The notes beneath the pieces were generated by a model, which worked only from the letters and a program-made list of their open reading frames with translations, was not told the origin of the DNA and ran no database searches. From positions 56,468 through 101,627 of the forward strand of contig NZ_AZDP01000102.1 in the NCBI RefSeq assembly GCF_001435525.1: a stretch of DNA of 45,160 bases, read 5' to 3'. This DNA is from Levilactobacillus koreensis JCM 16448. Its GTDB lineage: Bacteria; Bacillota; Bacilli; Lactobacillales; Lactobacillaceae. The position numbers were made by a program, and so were the translations under genes. This document shows, in pieces, positions 25,936-34,583 of the stretch; within the stretch, counting starts at the first letter, position 1, and each line of letters opens with the position of its first letter.

Positions 25936-26730
25936 TTGATTACACTTAAATCAGATCGTGAAATTGAAAAAATGGCTGCATCCGGTGCCGTTCTGGCCGG
26001 CGTGCACGTTGGCTTACGGGACATTATCAAGCCCGGTATCTCAACTTGGGAAATCGAACGCTTTGCCAACAAATACATTGCTGAACACGGCGCTACCCCA
26101 TCCGAAAAGGGCTTTGAAGGCTACAGGTACGCCACCTGTGTCAGCGTTAACGATGAAGTGGCCCACGCCATCCCTCGTAAGGAACTGTTACTAAAGGAAG
26201 GCGACATTGTCGCTGTCGACATGACCGTCAACTTGGACGGCTTTGAAAGTGACTCTTGCTGGACGTACGCCGTTGGCAAGATCAGTCCTGAAGCCCAACA
26301 TTTGATGGACGTTACCAAGAAGTCCCTCTACTTGGGAATCGACCAAGCCGTTGTTGGCAACCGGATCGGTGATATTGGTCACGCCATCCAAGCCTACACG
26401 GAAGGCCAAGAACACATGGGCGATGTCCGTGAACTGATCGGCCATGGGATTCAACCAACCATGCATGAACAACCCAACGTGCCGAACTACGGTGAAGCAG
26501 GTCGTGGCCTTCGTTTACGGGCTGGCATGACCATCACCATCGAACCCATGATCAACCTGGGGACTTGGGAAATTGCTTCACGGGAAACCGATGACAAGTC
26601 TTGGGAATACTACGTGACGGCTGACGGGTCACTGTCCGCACAATACGAACACACCTTGGTCATCACCGACGATGGTCCTAAGATCTTAACGTCACAAGAT
26701 CCCGACATCGACGCTAAATACTTGCTCTAA
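25936..26730 (+). CDS. map: Methionine aminopeptidase, type I
   Basis: A 264-residue cytoplasmic metalloprotease that removes the initiator methionine from new proteins. The metal ligands are in place: Asp in VAVDMTVNLDGFESDSCW (two aspartates, about residues 95-108), His in GHGIQPTMHEQPNVPNYG (about 175), Glu in TIEPMINLG (about 206), and Glu in YEHTLVITDDG (about 240). The start is a TTG at 25936 with AGAGGAGGCAACACG upstream; the longer open frame to 25675 reads only repeat C4 and must be discarded. It is followed 17 bases later by menG, so the two are probably cotranscribed. All required residues are present, so it is likely functional. Confidence 0.95.
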   Translation: MITLKSDREIEKMAASGAVLAGVHVGLRDIIKPGISTWEIERFANKYIAEHGATPSEKGFEGYRYATCVSVNDEVAHAIPRKELLLKEGDIVAVDMTVNLDGFESDSCWTYAVGKISPEAQHLMDVTKKSLYLGIDQAVVGNRIGDIGHAIQAYTEGQEHMGDVRELIGHGIQPTMHEQPNVPNYGEAGRGLRLRAGMTITIEPMINLGTWEIASRETDDKSWEYYVTADGSLSAQYEHTLVITDDGPKILTSQDPDIDAKYLL

Positions 26731-26747
26731 TCTAGGAGGCTTACGGC

Positions 26748-27467
26748 ATGGCACTGACGAATCATACCCCGGAGGACAAGGTCCAACAGATTTTCGACCA
26801 CATCGCTCCCCAATATGACCAAATGAACAGCGTGATTAGCTTAGGCACGCACCGAATCTGGCGAAAAAACGTGATGCAGGCGATGACCATCAAACGCGGT
26901 GACTTCGCGCTAGACCTGTGCTGTGGCACGGGTGACTGGACGTTAGCTTTGGCTGACGCCGTTGGTCCCGCCGGTCAGGTGGTCGGCCTGGATTTCAGCA
27001 CGGTCATGTTAAAACAAGCCACGGCAAAGGTGCGAGCGGCAGGCCGCGAAGACCGCATCACGCTGCGTCAGGGCGACGCCATGCACTTGCCCTACCCAGA
27101 CAACAGTTTCAACGTGGTGACAATTGGCTTTGGCCTGCGCAACGTTCCCGATGCCAACCAAGTCCTCCGGGAAATGGCGCGCGTCGTCAAACCGGGCGGT
27201 CAAGTGGTCTGCTTGGAAACGTCACAACCGACGAACCCCATCGTGCATGCCGGCTGGCAGCTGTATTTCGGTCACTTGGTGCCGCTGATGGGTCGCGTGG
27301 TCGCGCACCACTACCAGGCCTACAACTACCTGCAGCAATCCACGCACCGTTTCGTGTCGGTTCATGAACTGGCTACGATGTTTCGCGATGCCGGCCTAGT
27401 CAAGGTCCACTACACTCAGTTCAATCTAGGTGCAGCGGCCGTCCACTTTGGAACCAAGCCTTATTAA
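26748..27467 (+). CDS. menG: Demethylmenaquinone methyltransferase (MenG/UbiE family)
   Basis: A 239-residue SAM-dependent methyltransferase that performs the last step of menaquinone synthesis. Key motifs are FDHIAPQYDQMNSVISLGTHRIWR near the N-terminus (quoted in part), the SAM loop ALDLCCGTGDWTLALAD (about residues 46-62), RQGDAMHLPYPDNSF (about 107-121), and VTIGFGLRNVPD (about 124-135), all UbiE/MenG signatures. ATG 26748 follows TAGGAGGCTTACGGC. No other menaquinone gene is in the window, so the function may depend on genes elsewhere or on taken-up precursor. It ends at a terminator. Confidence 0.93.
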   Translation: MALTNHTPEDKVQQIFDHIAPQYDQMNSVISLGTHRIWRKNVMQAMTIKRGDFALDLCCGTGDWTLALADAVGPAGQVVGLDFSTVMLKQATAKVRAAGREDRITLRQGDAMHLPYPDNSFNVVTIGFGLRNVPDANQVLREMARVVKPGGQVVCLETSQPTNPIVHAGWQLYFGHLVPLMGRVVAHHYQAYNYLQQSTHRFVSVHELATMFRDAGLVKVHYTQFNLGAAAVHFGTKPY

Positions 27468-27489
27468 TTCGAACAAAATACCAACTAAC

Positions 27490-27540
27490 AAAGGTTCCCA
27501 TCCCGCAATTCATCACGTTGTGGACTGGGAACCTTTTTTT
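27490..27540 (+). terminator. Rho-independent terminator of map-menG
   Basis: Hairpin AAAGGTTCCCA/TGGGAACCTTT followed by TTTT, ending at 27540. Confidence 0.88.
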
Positions 27541-27692
27541 AACGTCTTAGAATTTTAGTTCAGTCGCTCTGAAAAAAATGAAACCGCTCCTAGACAATTA
27601 CTAGGCACCTCCTGATGATAGATGACAGCTCACATTAGTCACTCCCAAAAGCCATTTTAAAAAATCTCTGCCTCCTATTTTACAGATGTATA

Positions 27693-27746
27693 TTGAACTT
27701 TATTCACAAGAAGTTTACAATAAAGTTGTAGCTGTAAGCGCTATCA
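27693..27746 (+). promoter_or_regulatory. PEP synthase promoter with perfect cre site
   Basis: TTGAAC (27693-27698) and TACAAT (27716-27721) are 17 bases apart. TGTAAGCGCTATCA (27733-27746) matches the cre consensus TGWAANCGNTNWCA at every position and overlaps or follows the expected transcription start, a layout that gives repression by CcpA in sugar-rich conditions. Confidence 0.78.
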
Positions 27747-27793
27747 TAGCTATTTATTTCTTTCCCTTTCGCATATAAAAGGAGGCAATTTTT

Positions 27794-30199
27794 ATGAGCA
27801 CACGTGACATAGCAAACGTCTTGTGGTTCAATGAATTACATCGTGAGGATGTTAGCCTAGTTGGTGGTAAATCTTCTTCATTAGGAGAAATGACTTCTTC
27901 AATGGATCTACCAGTCCCTTATGGGTTCGCGACTACGGCAAGTGCATACCGATACTTTATGCAAGCAACAGGATTGAATGACAAGGTTAGCACATTACTT
28001 AACGGCATCAAGGACTACGAAAACTCCGATGAGCTTCACAAAGCATGTACACAAATTCGTGAGCTGATCGTTGGTGCCAAGATGCCAGCTGATTTGGCCA
28101 CCGATATTAGGAAGGCCTACGCAGATCTATCAGAAAAGATGGGCCAAGAAAACCCATTCGTGGCGATTCGTTCCTCTGCTACGGCTGAAGATTTGCCAGA
28201 TGCATCATTTGCGGGCCAGCAAGAATCATACCTGAACATTAAGGGTGCAGATGACGTAGTTGATCGTGTTCAAAGATGCTACTCATCACTATTTACTGAC
28301 CGTGCTACTTATTATCGTTACAAGCAACAATTCCCATATGAAAAAGTTGCCTTGTCAGCAGCCGTTCAAATGATGGTCTTCTCCAAGGCCTCAGGGATCA
28401 TGTTCTCAGTCGATGTCTCCAACGGTGATGATTCCAAGATCGTGATCGACGGCATTCGTGGCTTGGGTGAATACATCGTCTTGGGTAAAGTCACTCCAAA
28501 TCATTTTGTCATCGATAAGAAATCATTGAAGATCGTTGACAAGAACGTCGTTAAGCAAACCATTCAGTTAATGCGTGGCCCTGACGGCGGGACCGTCGAA
28601 GAAGCAGTTCCCGAAGAGTTACAGGACAAACAAGTTATTACTGATGAACAAGTCACCGAGTTAGCCGGCTATGCTAGGAAGATCGAAGAGCACTACGGCT
28701 GCTATATGGATATGGAATATGCGCTGGACGTCAACACCAATCGGCTTTGGATCGTGCAAGCTCGTCCAGAAACCTTCTGGTCACAAAAGAAAAAAGAAAA
28801 CGATACCGACACTGATACTGGAGATGATAACGTGGTTGCAGAATCAGATGCTAAAGCAGTTGTTCGTGGGTTACCAGCAAGCCCTGGTGTAGCTAGTGGT
28901 GTTGTTCACGTCATCGACGACCCTAAGGATATTGACCAATTTAAGAAGGGTGAAATCCTGGTAACGTTAATGACCTCCCCTGACTGGGTTCCAGCCATGA
29001 AGAAGGCCGCCGCCATTGTGACAAATAACGGTGGGATGACTTGTCACGCTGCCATTGTCTCCCGTGAAATGCAGATTCCATGTATCGTTGGGACTGGGAG
29101 TAAGGGTGCCGCCGCAACCGACGCCATGAAAGATGGCGACATCGTCACCGTTGACGCCAAGAACGGGATCGTTTACAACGGTAAGGTCGAAGCTCTTCTT
29201 AAGAAGCCAAATGCTGAGAACCAAGCCGGCGGGCAAGTCGTTGCCGCAGAAACATTTGCTCCAACCGCCACCGGTGTCATGATGAACTTAGGTGACCCTG
29301 ACCTGGCCGACAAGTACTCAACCCTGCCAGCCGACGGGATTGGCCTGATGCGTGAAGAGTTCATCTGGACCTCATTTATTCACGAACACCCACTATACCT
29401 GATCGAACAAGGTCACCCAGAAAAAGTTGTCGACATGTTGGCGGAAGGTGTTTCTAAGGTTGCTCGGGCAATGGCTCCTCGTCCAGTCGTTCTTCGTCTT
29501 TCAGACTTCAAGTCAAGCGAATACCGGAACCTTAAGGGTGGCGAAAAGTATGAACCAAACGAACCAGCCGACTTGTTAGGTTGGCGTGGGGCTTCACGTT
29601 ACTACGATCCTAAATACATCGAAGCCTTCAAGCTTGAATTGGAAGCCGTTAAGAAGGTTCGTAACGACTTTGGCCTGAAGAACCTGAACGTGATGATTCC
29701 ATTCGTTCGTAAAGTCGAAGAAGCACAAAAGATCACTGAAATCATGAAGAACCAAGGATTAGTCAGAAACGCCGACTTCAAGGTCTACATGATGGCGGAA
29801 ATTCCTTCCAACATTATCTTAGCCGACAAATTCAATGAGTTCGTCGATGGCTACTCAATTGGATCCAACGACTTAACCATGTTGCTCCTTGGTTGCGACC
29901 GGAATAACGATACCGTTTCACCACTGTTTGACGAACGTAATCTTGCCGTTAAACGGGCAATCCGGCACTTGATCAAGACAGCTCACAAGGATGGGCGGAC
30001 CGTTTCAATCTGTGGTCAAGCACCTTCAGAATTCCCAGACTTCACTAACTTCTTGATTCAAAGCGGGATCGACTACGTCTCCGTTAACCCAGATATGGTT
30101 AAAGAAACTAAGCGTAACGTTGCCCACTTCGAACAACGAATCATGTTGGATAAGGCAACGGGGAATGGGTTACAAGACCCAACCGATTACGAATGGTAA
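27794..30199 (+). CDS. ppsA: Phosphoenolpyruvate synthase (pyruvate, water dikinase)
   Basis: An 801-residue enzyme converting pyruvate and ATP to PEP, AMP and phosphate. The N-terminal ATP-grasp domain (about residues 1-345) shows GGKSSSLGEM and AIRSSATAEDLPDASFAGQQE. The central phosphohistidine domain carries NNGGMTCHAAIVSREMQIPC, with the catalytic His. The C-terminal PEP/pyruvate barrel contains the FSIGSNDLT-like YSIGSNDLTMLLLG and the ICGQAPSE segment with a conserved Cys. Length matches the family (about 790). Start ATG 27794 has AAAGGAGGCAATTTTT upstream. The first part of the gene is more AT-rich than most of the window. The perfect cre fits a gluconeogenic enzyme switched off by glucose. 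No regulatory protein gene for PpsA is nearby. Confidence 0.94.
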   Translation: MSTRDIANVLWFNELHREDVSLVGGKSSSLGEMTSSMDLPVPYGFATTASAYRYFMQATGLNDKVSTLLNGIKDYENSDELHKACTQIRELIVGAKMPADLATDIRKAYADLSEKMGQENPFVAIRSSATAEDLPDASFAGQQESYLNIKGADDVVDRVQRCYSSLFTDRATYYRYKQQFPYEKVALSAAVQMMVFSKASGIMFSVDVSNGDDSKIVIDGIRGLGEYIVLGKVTPNHFVIDKKSLKIVDKNVVKQTIQLMRGPDGGTVEEAVPEELQDKQVITDEQVTELAGYARKIEEHYGCYMDMEYALDVNTNRLWIVQARPETFWSQKKKENDTDTDTGDDNVVAESDAKAVVRGLPASPGVASGVVHVIDDPKDIDQFKKGEILVTLMTSPDWVPAMKKAAAIVTNNGGMTCHAAIVSREMQIPCIVGTGSKGAAATDAMKDGDIVTVDAKNGIVYNGKVEALLKKPNAENQAGGQVVAAETFAPTATGVMMNLGDPDLADKYSTLPADGIGLMREEFIWTSFIHEHPLYLIEQGHPEKVVDMLAEGVSKVARAMAPRPVVLRLSDFKSSEYRNLKGGEKYEPNEPADLLGWRGASRYYDPKYIEAFKLELEAVKKVRNDFGLKNLNVMIPFVRKVEEAQKITEIMKNQGLVRNADFKVYMMAEIPSNIILADKFNEFVDGYSIGSNDLTMLLLGCDRNNDTVSPLFDERNLAVKRAIRHLIKTAHKDGRTVSICGQAPSEFPDFTNFLIQSGIDYVSVNPDMVKETKRNVAHFEQRIMLDKATGNGLQDPTDYEW

Positions 30200-30249
30200 T
30201 GCGACCTGAGATTAAAATTAATTAGGAGTCCTGCTCCTAAATGAGCCAT

Positions 30250-30300
30250 AAAAAAACTAGCAAGCTTAGCCTATTCCGGCCTCAAGCTTGCTAGTTTTTT
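30250..30300 (+). terminator. Rho-independent terminator of ppsA
   Basis: AAAAAACTAGCAAGCTT paired with AAGCTTGCTAGTTTTTT, long and nearly perfect. Confidence 0.92.
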
Positions 30301-30302
30301 GT

Positions 30303-30355
30303 GGCGTTGAAAGTTCTAAAGTACCAATCCCATGCTGGTCCTAGTAGCAACAGCC
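30303..30355 (+). repeat. Short repeat D1
   Basis: GCGTTGAAAGTTCTAAAGTA and the following CCTAGTAGCAACAG resemble a segment at 44946-44998 with about 70% agreement by eye. Both copies directly follow a terminator. Weak evidence from only two copies. Confidence 0.4.
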
Positions 30356-30473
30356 GGCGTGCGGTCAATTTAGACTGCTTTAATCCTGACCCACACTGGA
30401 TGGTAATTAGTCTCTACCTTAAGTTGCATTTCTTCAATTAGAACATTCCACAAACCATTCAGGGGTATCGGCA

Positions 30474-31325
30474 TTAGTCTAAAGAAAAGTTTGCAATGTG
30501 CTGTAACAACTTCTGGTTATCGTTCAACCGCGCAAAGGCGGCGGCATCCTGTAGATCCTGACGAATGGCGGCGGGATCAGCGTGCTGGTCTCGTCGGTTA
30601 GATGCTCGTTGATAGAGAATGCGGGCCAGGTAGTAGGTCACGTGGTATTGCGCACAGACCTCCACCCCGTACGTCAACAGGTCATTGCTGGTCGCTGGCT
30701 GATTAACTTTGCCATAGAAGCGGCCCGTATAATAGACCACGTTCAACGCACGCCAAACGTTGTGCCGATTCTTGAAGTTCAGATTGCGAACCTCGCCGGC
30801 AACCTTATTGAAGTAAAACGCTGCGCGATCATTATCGCAATGGTTGCTATAGGCAATTCCCATCCCCGTATAAGCCAACGTCGCGTACATTGAGTGATGG
30901 CCCTCGTCAAACCGATTTAAAATTTGGGAAAAATCATAGAGCGCGTCCGCAATCGTCCCGCCATTGAGTGCAGTCAGATAGCCACGAATAAAGTAAAAAC
31001 GCATTTGAAAGTTGACGGTCCCGTTTGCTGGGTCGCCCAGCTGCTTTAAGCTAGCCTTGACTTGGTCATACTCCCCTTGCAATAGCTGAAACTCAGCCTG
31101 TTCCAGCGTCTTTGAACGCACAGAATCCTCATCGTGATTCAACGGAAAGAGATCGTTTAGGGTCAGTTCCAACCGGTCACAGAGTTGCAGTAAGATTTTT
31201 AGTGACGGCACTTTGCCGTTTCGTTCGAATTTGCTTAAGGTCGCCTGCGTACAGATTCCCCGGGCCAGCTGGTCCTGCGACAAATGGAGTCGCTTTCGTG
31301 TTTCGATAAAAATATCAACATTCAT
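30474..31325 (-). CDS. Rgg/PlcR-like helix-turn-helix regulator
   Basis: A 283-residue cytoplasmic regulator. Residues about 5-60 form an XRE-type helix-turn-helix (RKRLHLSQDQLARGICTQAT, followed by LSKFERNGKVPSL). The remainder is alpha-helical and looks like TPR-type repeats (for example ALYDFSQILNRFDEGHHSMY and TLAYTGMGIAYSNHC), the architecture of peptide-sensing Rgg/PlcR/GadR regulators. Homologues often respond to short signalling peptides, but no obvious signal peptide gene is adjacent. Start ATG 31325 lacks a strong ribosome binding site (AAGGGATGG is some distance upstream). Target genes are unknown; it stands apart from its neighbours. Confidence 0.85.
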   Translation of the reverse strand: MNVDIFIETRKRLHLSQDQLARGICTQATLSKFERNGKVPSLKILLQLCDRLELTLNDLFPLNHDEDSVRSKTLEQAEFQLLQGEYDQVKASLKQLGDPANGTVNFQMRFYFIRGYLTALNGGTIADALYDFSQILNRFDEGHHSMYATLAYTGMGIAYSNHCDNDRAAFYFNKVAGEVRNLNFKNRHNVWRALNVVYYTGRFYGKVNQPATSNDLLTYGVEVCAQYHVTYYLARILYQRASNRRDQHADPAAIRQDLQDAAAFARLNDNQKLLQHIANFSLD

Positions 31326-31384
31326 TTAAATTAGCCATCCCTTAACCATTATGCGCTTATTATAACAAGCCAAACGACTGCCGA

Positions 31385-32014
31385 CTAGTCCTGCCAGCCA
31401 TGATTTTCACGATCCCAGTCGCGCTTTCGACTGCCAGAAACGAATGGATTCCCCGCCACCGTGTAACGCAGGGGCCGATCCTGCCAGCTACCAGCGCTCA
31501 CGCCGACTCGTGATGTTGCGGCAATGTGCTTTGGCTGACGCGTCACGTCGGGGGTAATCGTCAGCTGATTGGCGCCCAACATCGTCCGATTCAAATCCTT
31601 AGATTGGATTCCCAGTGCCGCCATCAGCTTGCCCGGCCCATTGGTCACGTCCGGAACCGGCTTATCACGATTCTGCTGCATGAGGTCCAGACCCAGATGC
31701 GGTTCGATGCCACGAATCAGAATCCCCTGTGGTGTCCCCTCGGGCTGTGCGGCCACATCAAACATGTAGTAGCCCCGCAAAATGTAAATGTAAATTGTTC
31801 CTGGCGCGTCATACAACGCTGCGTTGGCTGCCGTATGACGACCATTAAACGCATGCGCCGCCGTATCCTGTTCACCAAGATAGGCCTCGGCCTCGACGAT
31901 CCACCCACTCATGGTTCCCGCCGGTGTCTTGTAAACTAACTCGTGGCCCAATAGCTCCCGGGCAATTTGTTCCGTTGGCCGTCCTGTATAAAATTCACCG
32001 ATTGTATCCTGCAT
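31385..32014 (-). CDS. DNA-3-methyladenine glycosylase (AAG/MPG family)
   Basis: A 209-residue base-excision repair enzyme of the alkyladenine glycosylase family, releasing alkylated purines. The N-terminal TEQIARELLGHELVY and the active-site segment IVEAEAYLGEQDTAAHA (catalytic Glu in EAEAY, about residue 41-43) are clear, followed by the family patterns YIYILRGYYMFDVAA and NGPGKLMAALGI. Length is normal. ATG 32014 has AGAGGGGAAGTTTTAATC upstream. Single gene, divergent from the DUF488 gene; only about 60 bases separate the two starts. Confidence 0.93.
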   Translation of the reverse strand: MQDTIGEFYTGRPTEQIARELLGHELVYKTPAGTMSGWIVEAEAYLGEQDTAAHAFNGRHTAANAALYDAPGTIYIYILRGYYMFDVAAQPEGTPQGILIRGIEPHLGLDLMQQNRDKPVPDVTNGPGKLMAALGIQSKDLNRTMLGANQLTITPDVTRQPKHIAATSRVGVSAGSWQDRPLRYTVAGNPFVSGSRKRDWDRENHGWQD

Positions 32015-32073
32015 GATTAAAACTTCCCCTCTGAAAATGCTATGCTAAAATGGACTCATGGAGATGATCTTTT

Positions 32074-32466
32074 ATGGCAATCAAATGCGAACGAATTTAC
32101 ACAAAGCCAGCTGATCTTAACGGCTATCGTGTTCTGGTCGACCGCCTATGGCCCCGTGGAATTTCTAAAGTAAACGCGCAACTCGCCACGTGGGAAAAAG
32201 AAATCGGCCCTTCGACCGACCTACGGAAATGGTTTAATCACGATCCCGAAAAGTTTCCTGAGTTCCAGCAACGCTACTTGGCCGAATTACAGGCCAATCC
32301 GGTCCTCTCAGACTTCTTAGATCTGTTAGCGGGTCAATTACCCGACCAAGACGTGATTCTACTCTATGGCGCTAAGGATGAGACCCACAACCAAGCCATC
32401 GTTCTAAAAGACTTTCTACTTAAGCAATTGGCAGACCGAGTACCCGCTGCACGGCTGCAAGACTAA
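32074..32466 (+). CDS. DUF488 family protein
   Basis: A 130-residue protein of the DUF488 family, recognised from IKCERIYTKPADLNGYRVLV, VDRLWPRGISK and WFNHDPEKFPEFQQRYLAEL. Biochemical role unknown; the family is small, soluble and widespread. Start ATG 32074 has GGAGATGATCTTTT upstream. Its last 47 bases overlap the 3' end of the convergent HAD gene, which makes transcript interference possible. Confidence 0.88.
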   Translation: MAIKCERIYTKPADLNGYRVLVDRLWPRGISKVNAQLATWEKEIGPSTDLRKWFNHDPEKFPEFQQRYLAELQANPVLSDFLDLLAGQLPDQDVILLYGAKDETHNQAIVLKDFLLKQLADRVPAARLQD

Positions 32467-33097
32467 GTTCAGCCGTCGTCGCCAGCCTGGCGTCTGCGCC
32501 GGGTAACGCCTCAGTGTTAATGCCAATCGTTAGGCAGCCGGCAGCCTTGGCCGCTTGAACACCGGTAACGGTATCCTCTAAGGCCACACACCGTTGTGGG
32601 GCTTGATTGATCAGCTTGGCGGCGGCCAGGTACACATCCGGTGCCGGCTTACTGGCGCGTAGCTTCTCTGCCGCAACGATTTTTGTAAATACGTGCGTCA
32701 ATCCCAACCGTTTGATTTCGGCTGGGGCGTTCGTTGAGGCCGAGGCAAGTGCTAACGGGTAGTTGGCGGCCTGCAACTCGTCGAGAAAAGCGGTGATCCC
32801 GGGTAACCGGTTCGCCGGCGTCATTTGTGCAATGAATTGGCGATACAGCTCATTTTCATGGTCCGTAATGGCTAACAACTGGTCCTCATCAAATTCGGCC
32901 TGTCGATTCACAGAAGACAGTATCGTCATGAGTGACTCCCGACGGCTCATGCCTGGAAGCACCCGCGTTAACTCCGCCGTCCAGGGAACTCGCAGCTCTG
33001 TCGCAATCGCCTGCCATGATTCCAAATGGTATTGCCACGAGTCCGCAATGACGCCGTGCAGATCAAACAGAAATCCTCGAATTGACCTAGTTTGCAT
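32420..33097 (-). CDS. Beta-phosphoglucomutase-like HAD protein with altered active site
   Basis: A 225-residue HAD-superfamily protein close to beta-phosphoglucomutase, which normally interconverts beta-glucose-1-phosphate and glucose-6-phosphate in maltose or trehalose use. The cap domain shows YHLESWQAIATEL and GMSRRESL. Motif II is LALASASTNAP, the lysine motif is ASKPAPDVYLAAA and motif IV is ALEDTVTGVQAA. Motif I reads FDLHGVIADS: the nucleophile Asp is kept, but the second Asp of DxD, the general acid/base, is His. Such a change should strongly reduce mutase activity, so the protein may be inactive or may have a different reaction. ATG 33097 follows GGGGGAGTTGACG. No maltose or trehalose phosphorylase gene is adjacent, so context gives no support. 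The 3' end overlaps the DUF488 gene. Confidence 0.85.
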   Translation of the reverse strand: MQTRSIRGFLFDLHGVIADSWQYHLESWQAIATELRVPWTAELTRVLPGMSRRESLMTILSSVNRQAEFDEDQLLAITDHENELYRQFIAQMTPANRLPGITAFLDELQAANYPLALASASTNAPAEIKRLGLTHVFTKIVAAEKLRASKPAPDVYLAAAKLINQAPQRCVALEDTVTGVQAAKAAGCLTIGINTEALPGADARLATTAELSLAAVQRVLGLPIA

Positions 33098-33143
33098 CGT
33101 CAACTCCCCCTTTTACTGTGACCGTATTAGTAAGATATATTAT

Positions 33144-33185
33144 ACACCAAAGGGTCCGGGACAAAAGTCCCAGACCCTTTGGTGT
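33144..33185. terminator. Strong hairpin between uspA and the HAD gene
   Basis: ACACCAAAGGGTC and GACCCTTTGGTGT pair around a second stem GGGAC/GTCCC with loop AAAA. The T-run (CTTTT) is on the plus-strand side, although both neighbouring genes run on the minus strand. It shares its core with the terminator at 43349-43384. Confidence 0.7.
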
Positions 33186-33281
33186 CTTTTAAACTTGTTT
33201 TGCTGAAACGGGCGCCAAAAGGCTGCTGGCTTCGCTTAAACTCGATAACCAGCTAACCATTCTTTGGCTCACGCCTCTTTT

Positions 33282-33755
33282 CTAGCGAATCACAATAACT
33301 GAAACGTCAGATTTCTTCGCCAGACGCAACCCGATAGCCCCGGGATGACCATGGCTAGCAAAATCAACATCAGCGCCACAGACAACTAGGTCCGGTTGGA
33401 AGTCCGGAATGATTTTCTGTAAAACCACGTCGTCCACGTCGCCACCCTCGGCAACAATGGACCGAACATCATTGACGCCAAAGGCTTTCGCCTTCGCCGC
33501 ATATTCCTGAACAATGCTCCGCAAGTGATCACGTTTTTCATTTAATTTCGTGGGCATTAAAGACTCATAGATGCTAATATCATCGCTTTCCAGGACGGAC
33601 GCAATGCCCAGGTGAGCCTGATAATCACGCGCCATAGTCAGTGCAAAGCGAAACGCCCGACTGGTTGATGGCCGGTCGTCTTCATCGATGGTAATCAAAA
33701 TTCGCCGGAAAAACAGCGGATTGGTCGCTTCGTCGTTGGTACTTTCATCTGCCAT
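33282..33755 (-). CDS. Universal stress protein, UspA family
   Basis: A 157-residue cytoplasmic nucleotide-binding-fold protein. The first strand FRRILITIDEDDRPSTSRAF, the central DLVVCGADVDF and the C-terminal GHPGAIGLRLAKKSDVSVIV are the usual UspA landmarks; the GxxG region near the end corresponds to the ATP-binding loop, in modified form. ATG 33755 follows GGAGGGAATTATATTT; the in-frame extension to 33791 is unsupported. Repeat A11 lies upstream. Role is probably stress survival, not defined further. Confidence 0.88.
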   Translation of the reverse strand: MADESTNDEATNPLFFRRILITIDEDDRPSTSRAFRFALTMARDYQAHLGIASVLESDDISIYESLMPTKLNEKRDHLRSIVQEYAAKAKAFGVNDVRSIVAEGGDVDDVVLQKIIPDFQPDLVVCGADVDFASHGHPGAIGLRLAKKSDVSVIVIR

Positions 33756-33844
33756 AAATATAATTCCCTCCAATGGATGATTCGGCTTCATTGTATCATA
33801 ACTAAACTAAAAATCGTACTGTAAGTGAGTAAGTAGATTGATGG

Positions 33845-34045
33845 TAATTGGTCGCACTGCGGCTGCCAGGAATTCCGCCTGCTATGGGGACCGCCTCCAG
33901 CCTGTGGTACGGGCTTCCGGCTCGCCTGAAAGCCACGAAAACCACGTGTCTCTCAGGTCGTCCCACGATGTAAGTCGGGAAAGAACCCCGACAAACATCG
34001 TCAACACAGCTGGCTCCATCCCTGTCCTCCTCCGGCTTCGATTGT
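33845..34045 (-). repeat. Family A structured repeat, copy A11
   Basis: Reverse-oriented full copy: GGTCGCACTGCGGCTGCCAGG facing uspA, hairpin 2 CCTGAAAGCCACG with CGTGTCTCTCAGG, hairpin 1 CGATGTAAGTCGGG with CCCCGACAAACATCG, ending CTCCTCCGGCTTCG. It lies about 90 bases upstream of the uspA start codon. Confidence 0.88.
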
Positions 34046-34310
34046 GGTTTCACTATAATATCAAATGGAAGCCACATATCGTTGTCCTAACAATCAGTCG
34101 TTGTCTTCGACCGACAATTATCACTCCACGCCTGTGATAATTGCGATGACAGAATAGAAAACTTTCTCCCACACTACTCTCGAACGAACTTAAACTTAAT
34201 CGCAAAATAACAATTCAATTAACCACCTAGCTACGCCGATAGTATTGACACGATCTTAATTGAAATCGAGAAATGTCGGCCTCTCAACTTGACCACTGGT
34301 AAAAAGCTGT
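34046..34310. other. AT-rich spacer between repeats A11 and A12
   Basis: No coding frame, terminator or promoter pair that I trust. The uspA promoter may lie here or inside A11. Confidence 0.4.
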
Positions 34311-34510
34311 CAAAGCCGGAGGCGGCCAGAGACGGAGCCAGCCGTGGTAATGGCGTTGGCTGGCGTTCTTTGCTAGCCTACACCATGGGCGATTTTGAAG
34401 ACACGCGCTTTTGGCGTGGCTTCAAAACGAGTGAGAAGACTGGTGATTTTCCAGGCTGAAACGGCCCCACAGCAGGCGTAGTCTCTGGCAGCCGCAGTGC
34501 GACCAATTTC
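34311..34510 (+). repeat. Family A structured repeat, copy A12 (divergent subtype)
   Basis: Outer strands GCCGGAGGCGGCCAGAGAC and GTCTCTGGCAGCCGC (note the matching change in both strands compared with other copies). Hairpin 1 pairs GTTGGCTGGC with GCTAGCCTAC. Hairpin 2 is TTTTGAAGACACGC/GCGTGGCTTCAAAA, and the third arm has AGACTGGTGATTTTCCAGGCT. The closing end faces the BCCT gene stop codon. Confidence 0.87.
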
Positions 34511-34529
34511 AACCAGTCCCGAAAGACAA

Positions 34530-34563
34530 CAGTACCCGCAACCGATAGCGATCGCGGGTACTG
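34530..34563 (-). terminator. Hairpin downstream of the BCCT gene
   Basis: CAGTACCCGC pairs with GCGGGTACTG. The T-run on the minus strand is poor (GTTGTCTTT), so termination may be weak. Confidence 0.6.
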
Positions 34564-34583
34564 GCTTTATTTGATTGAATTAA

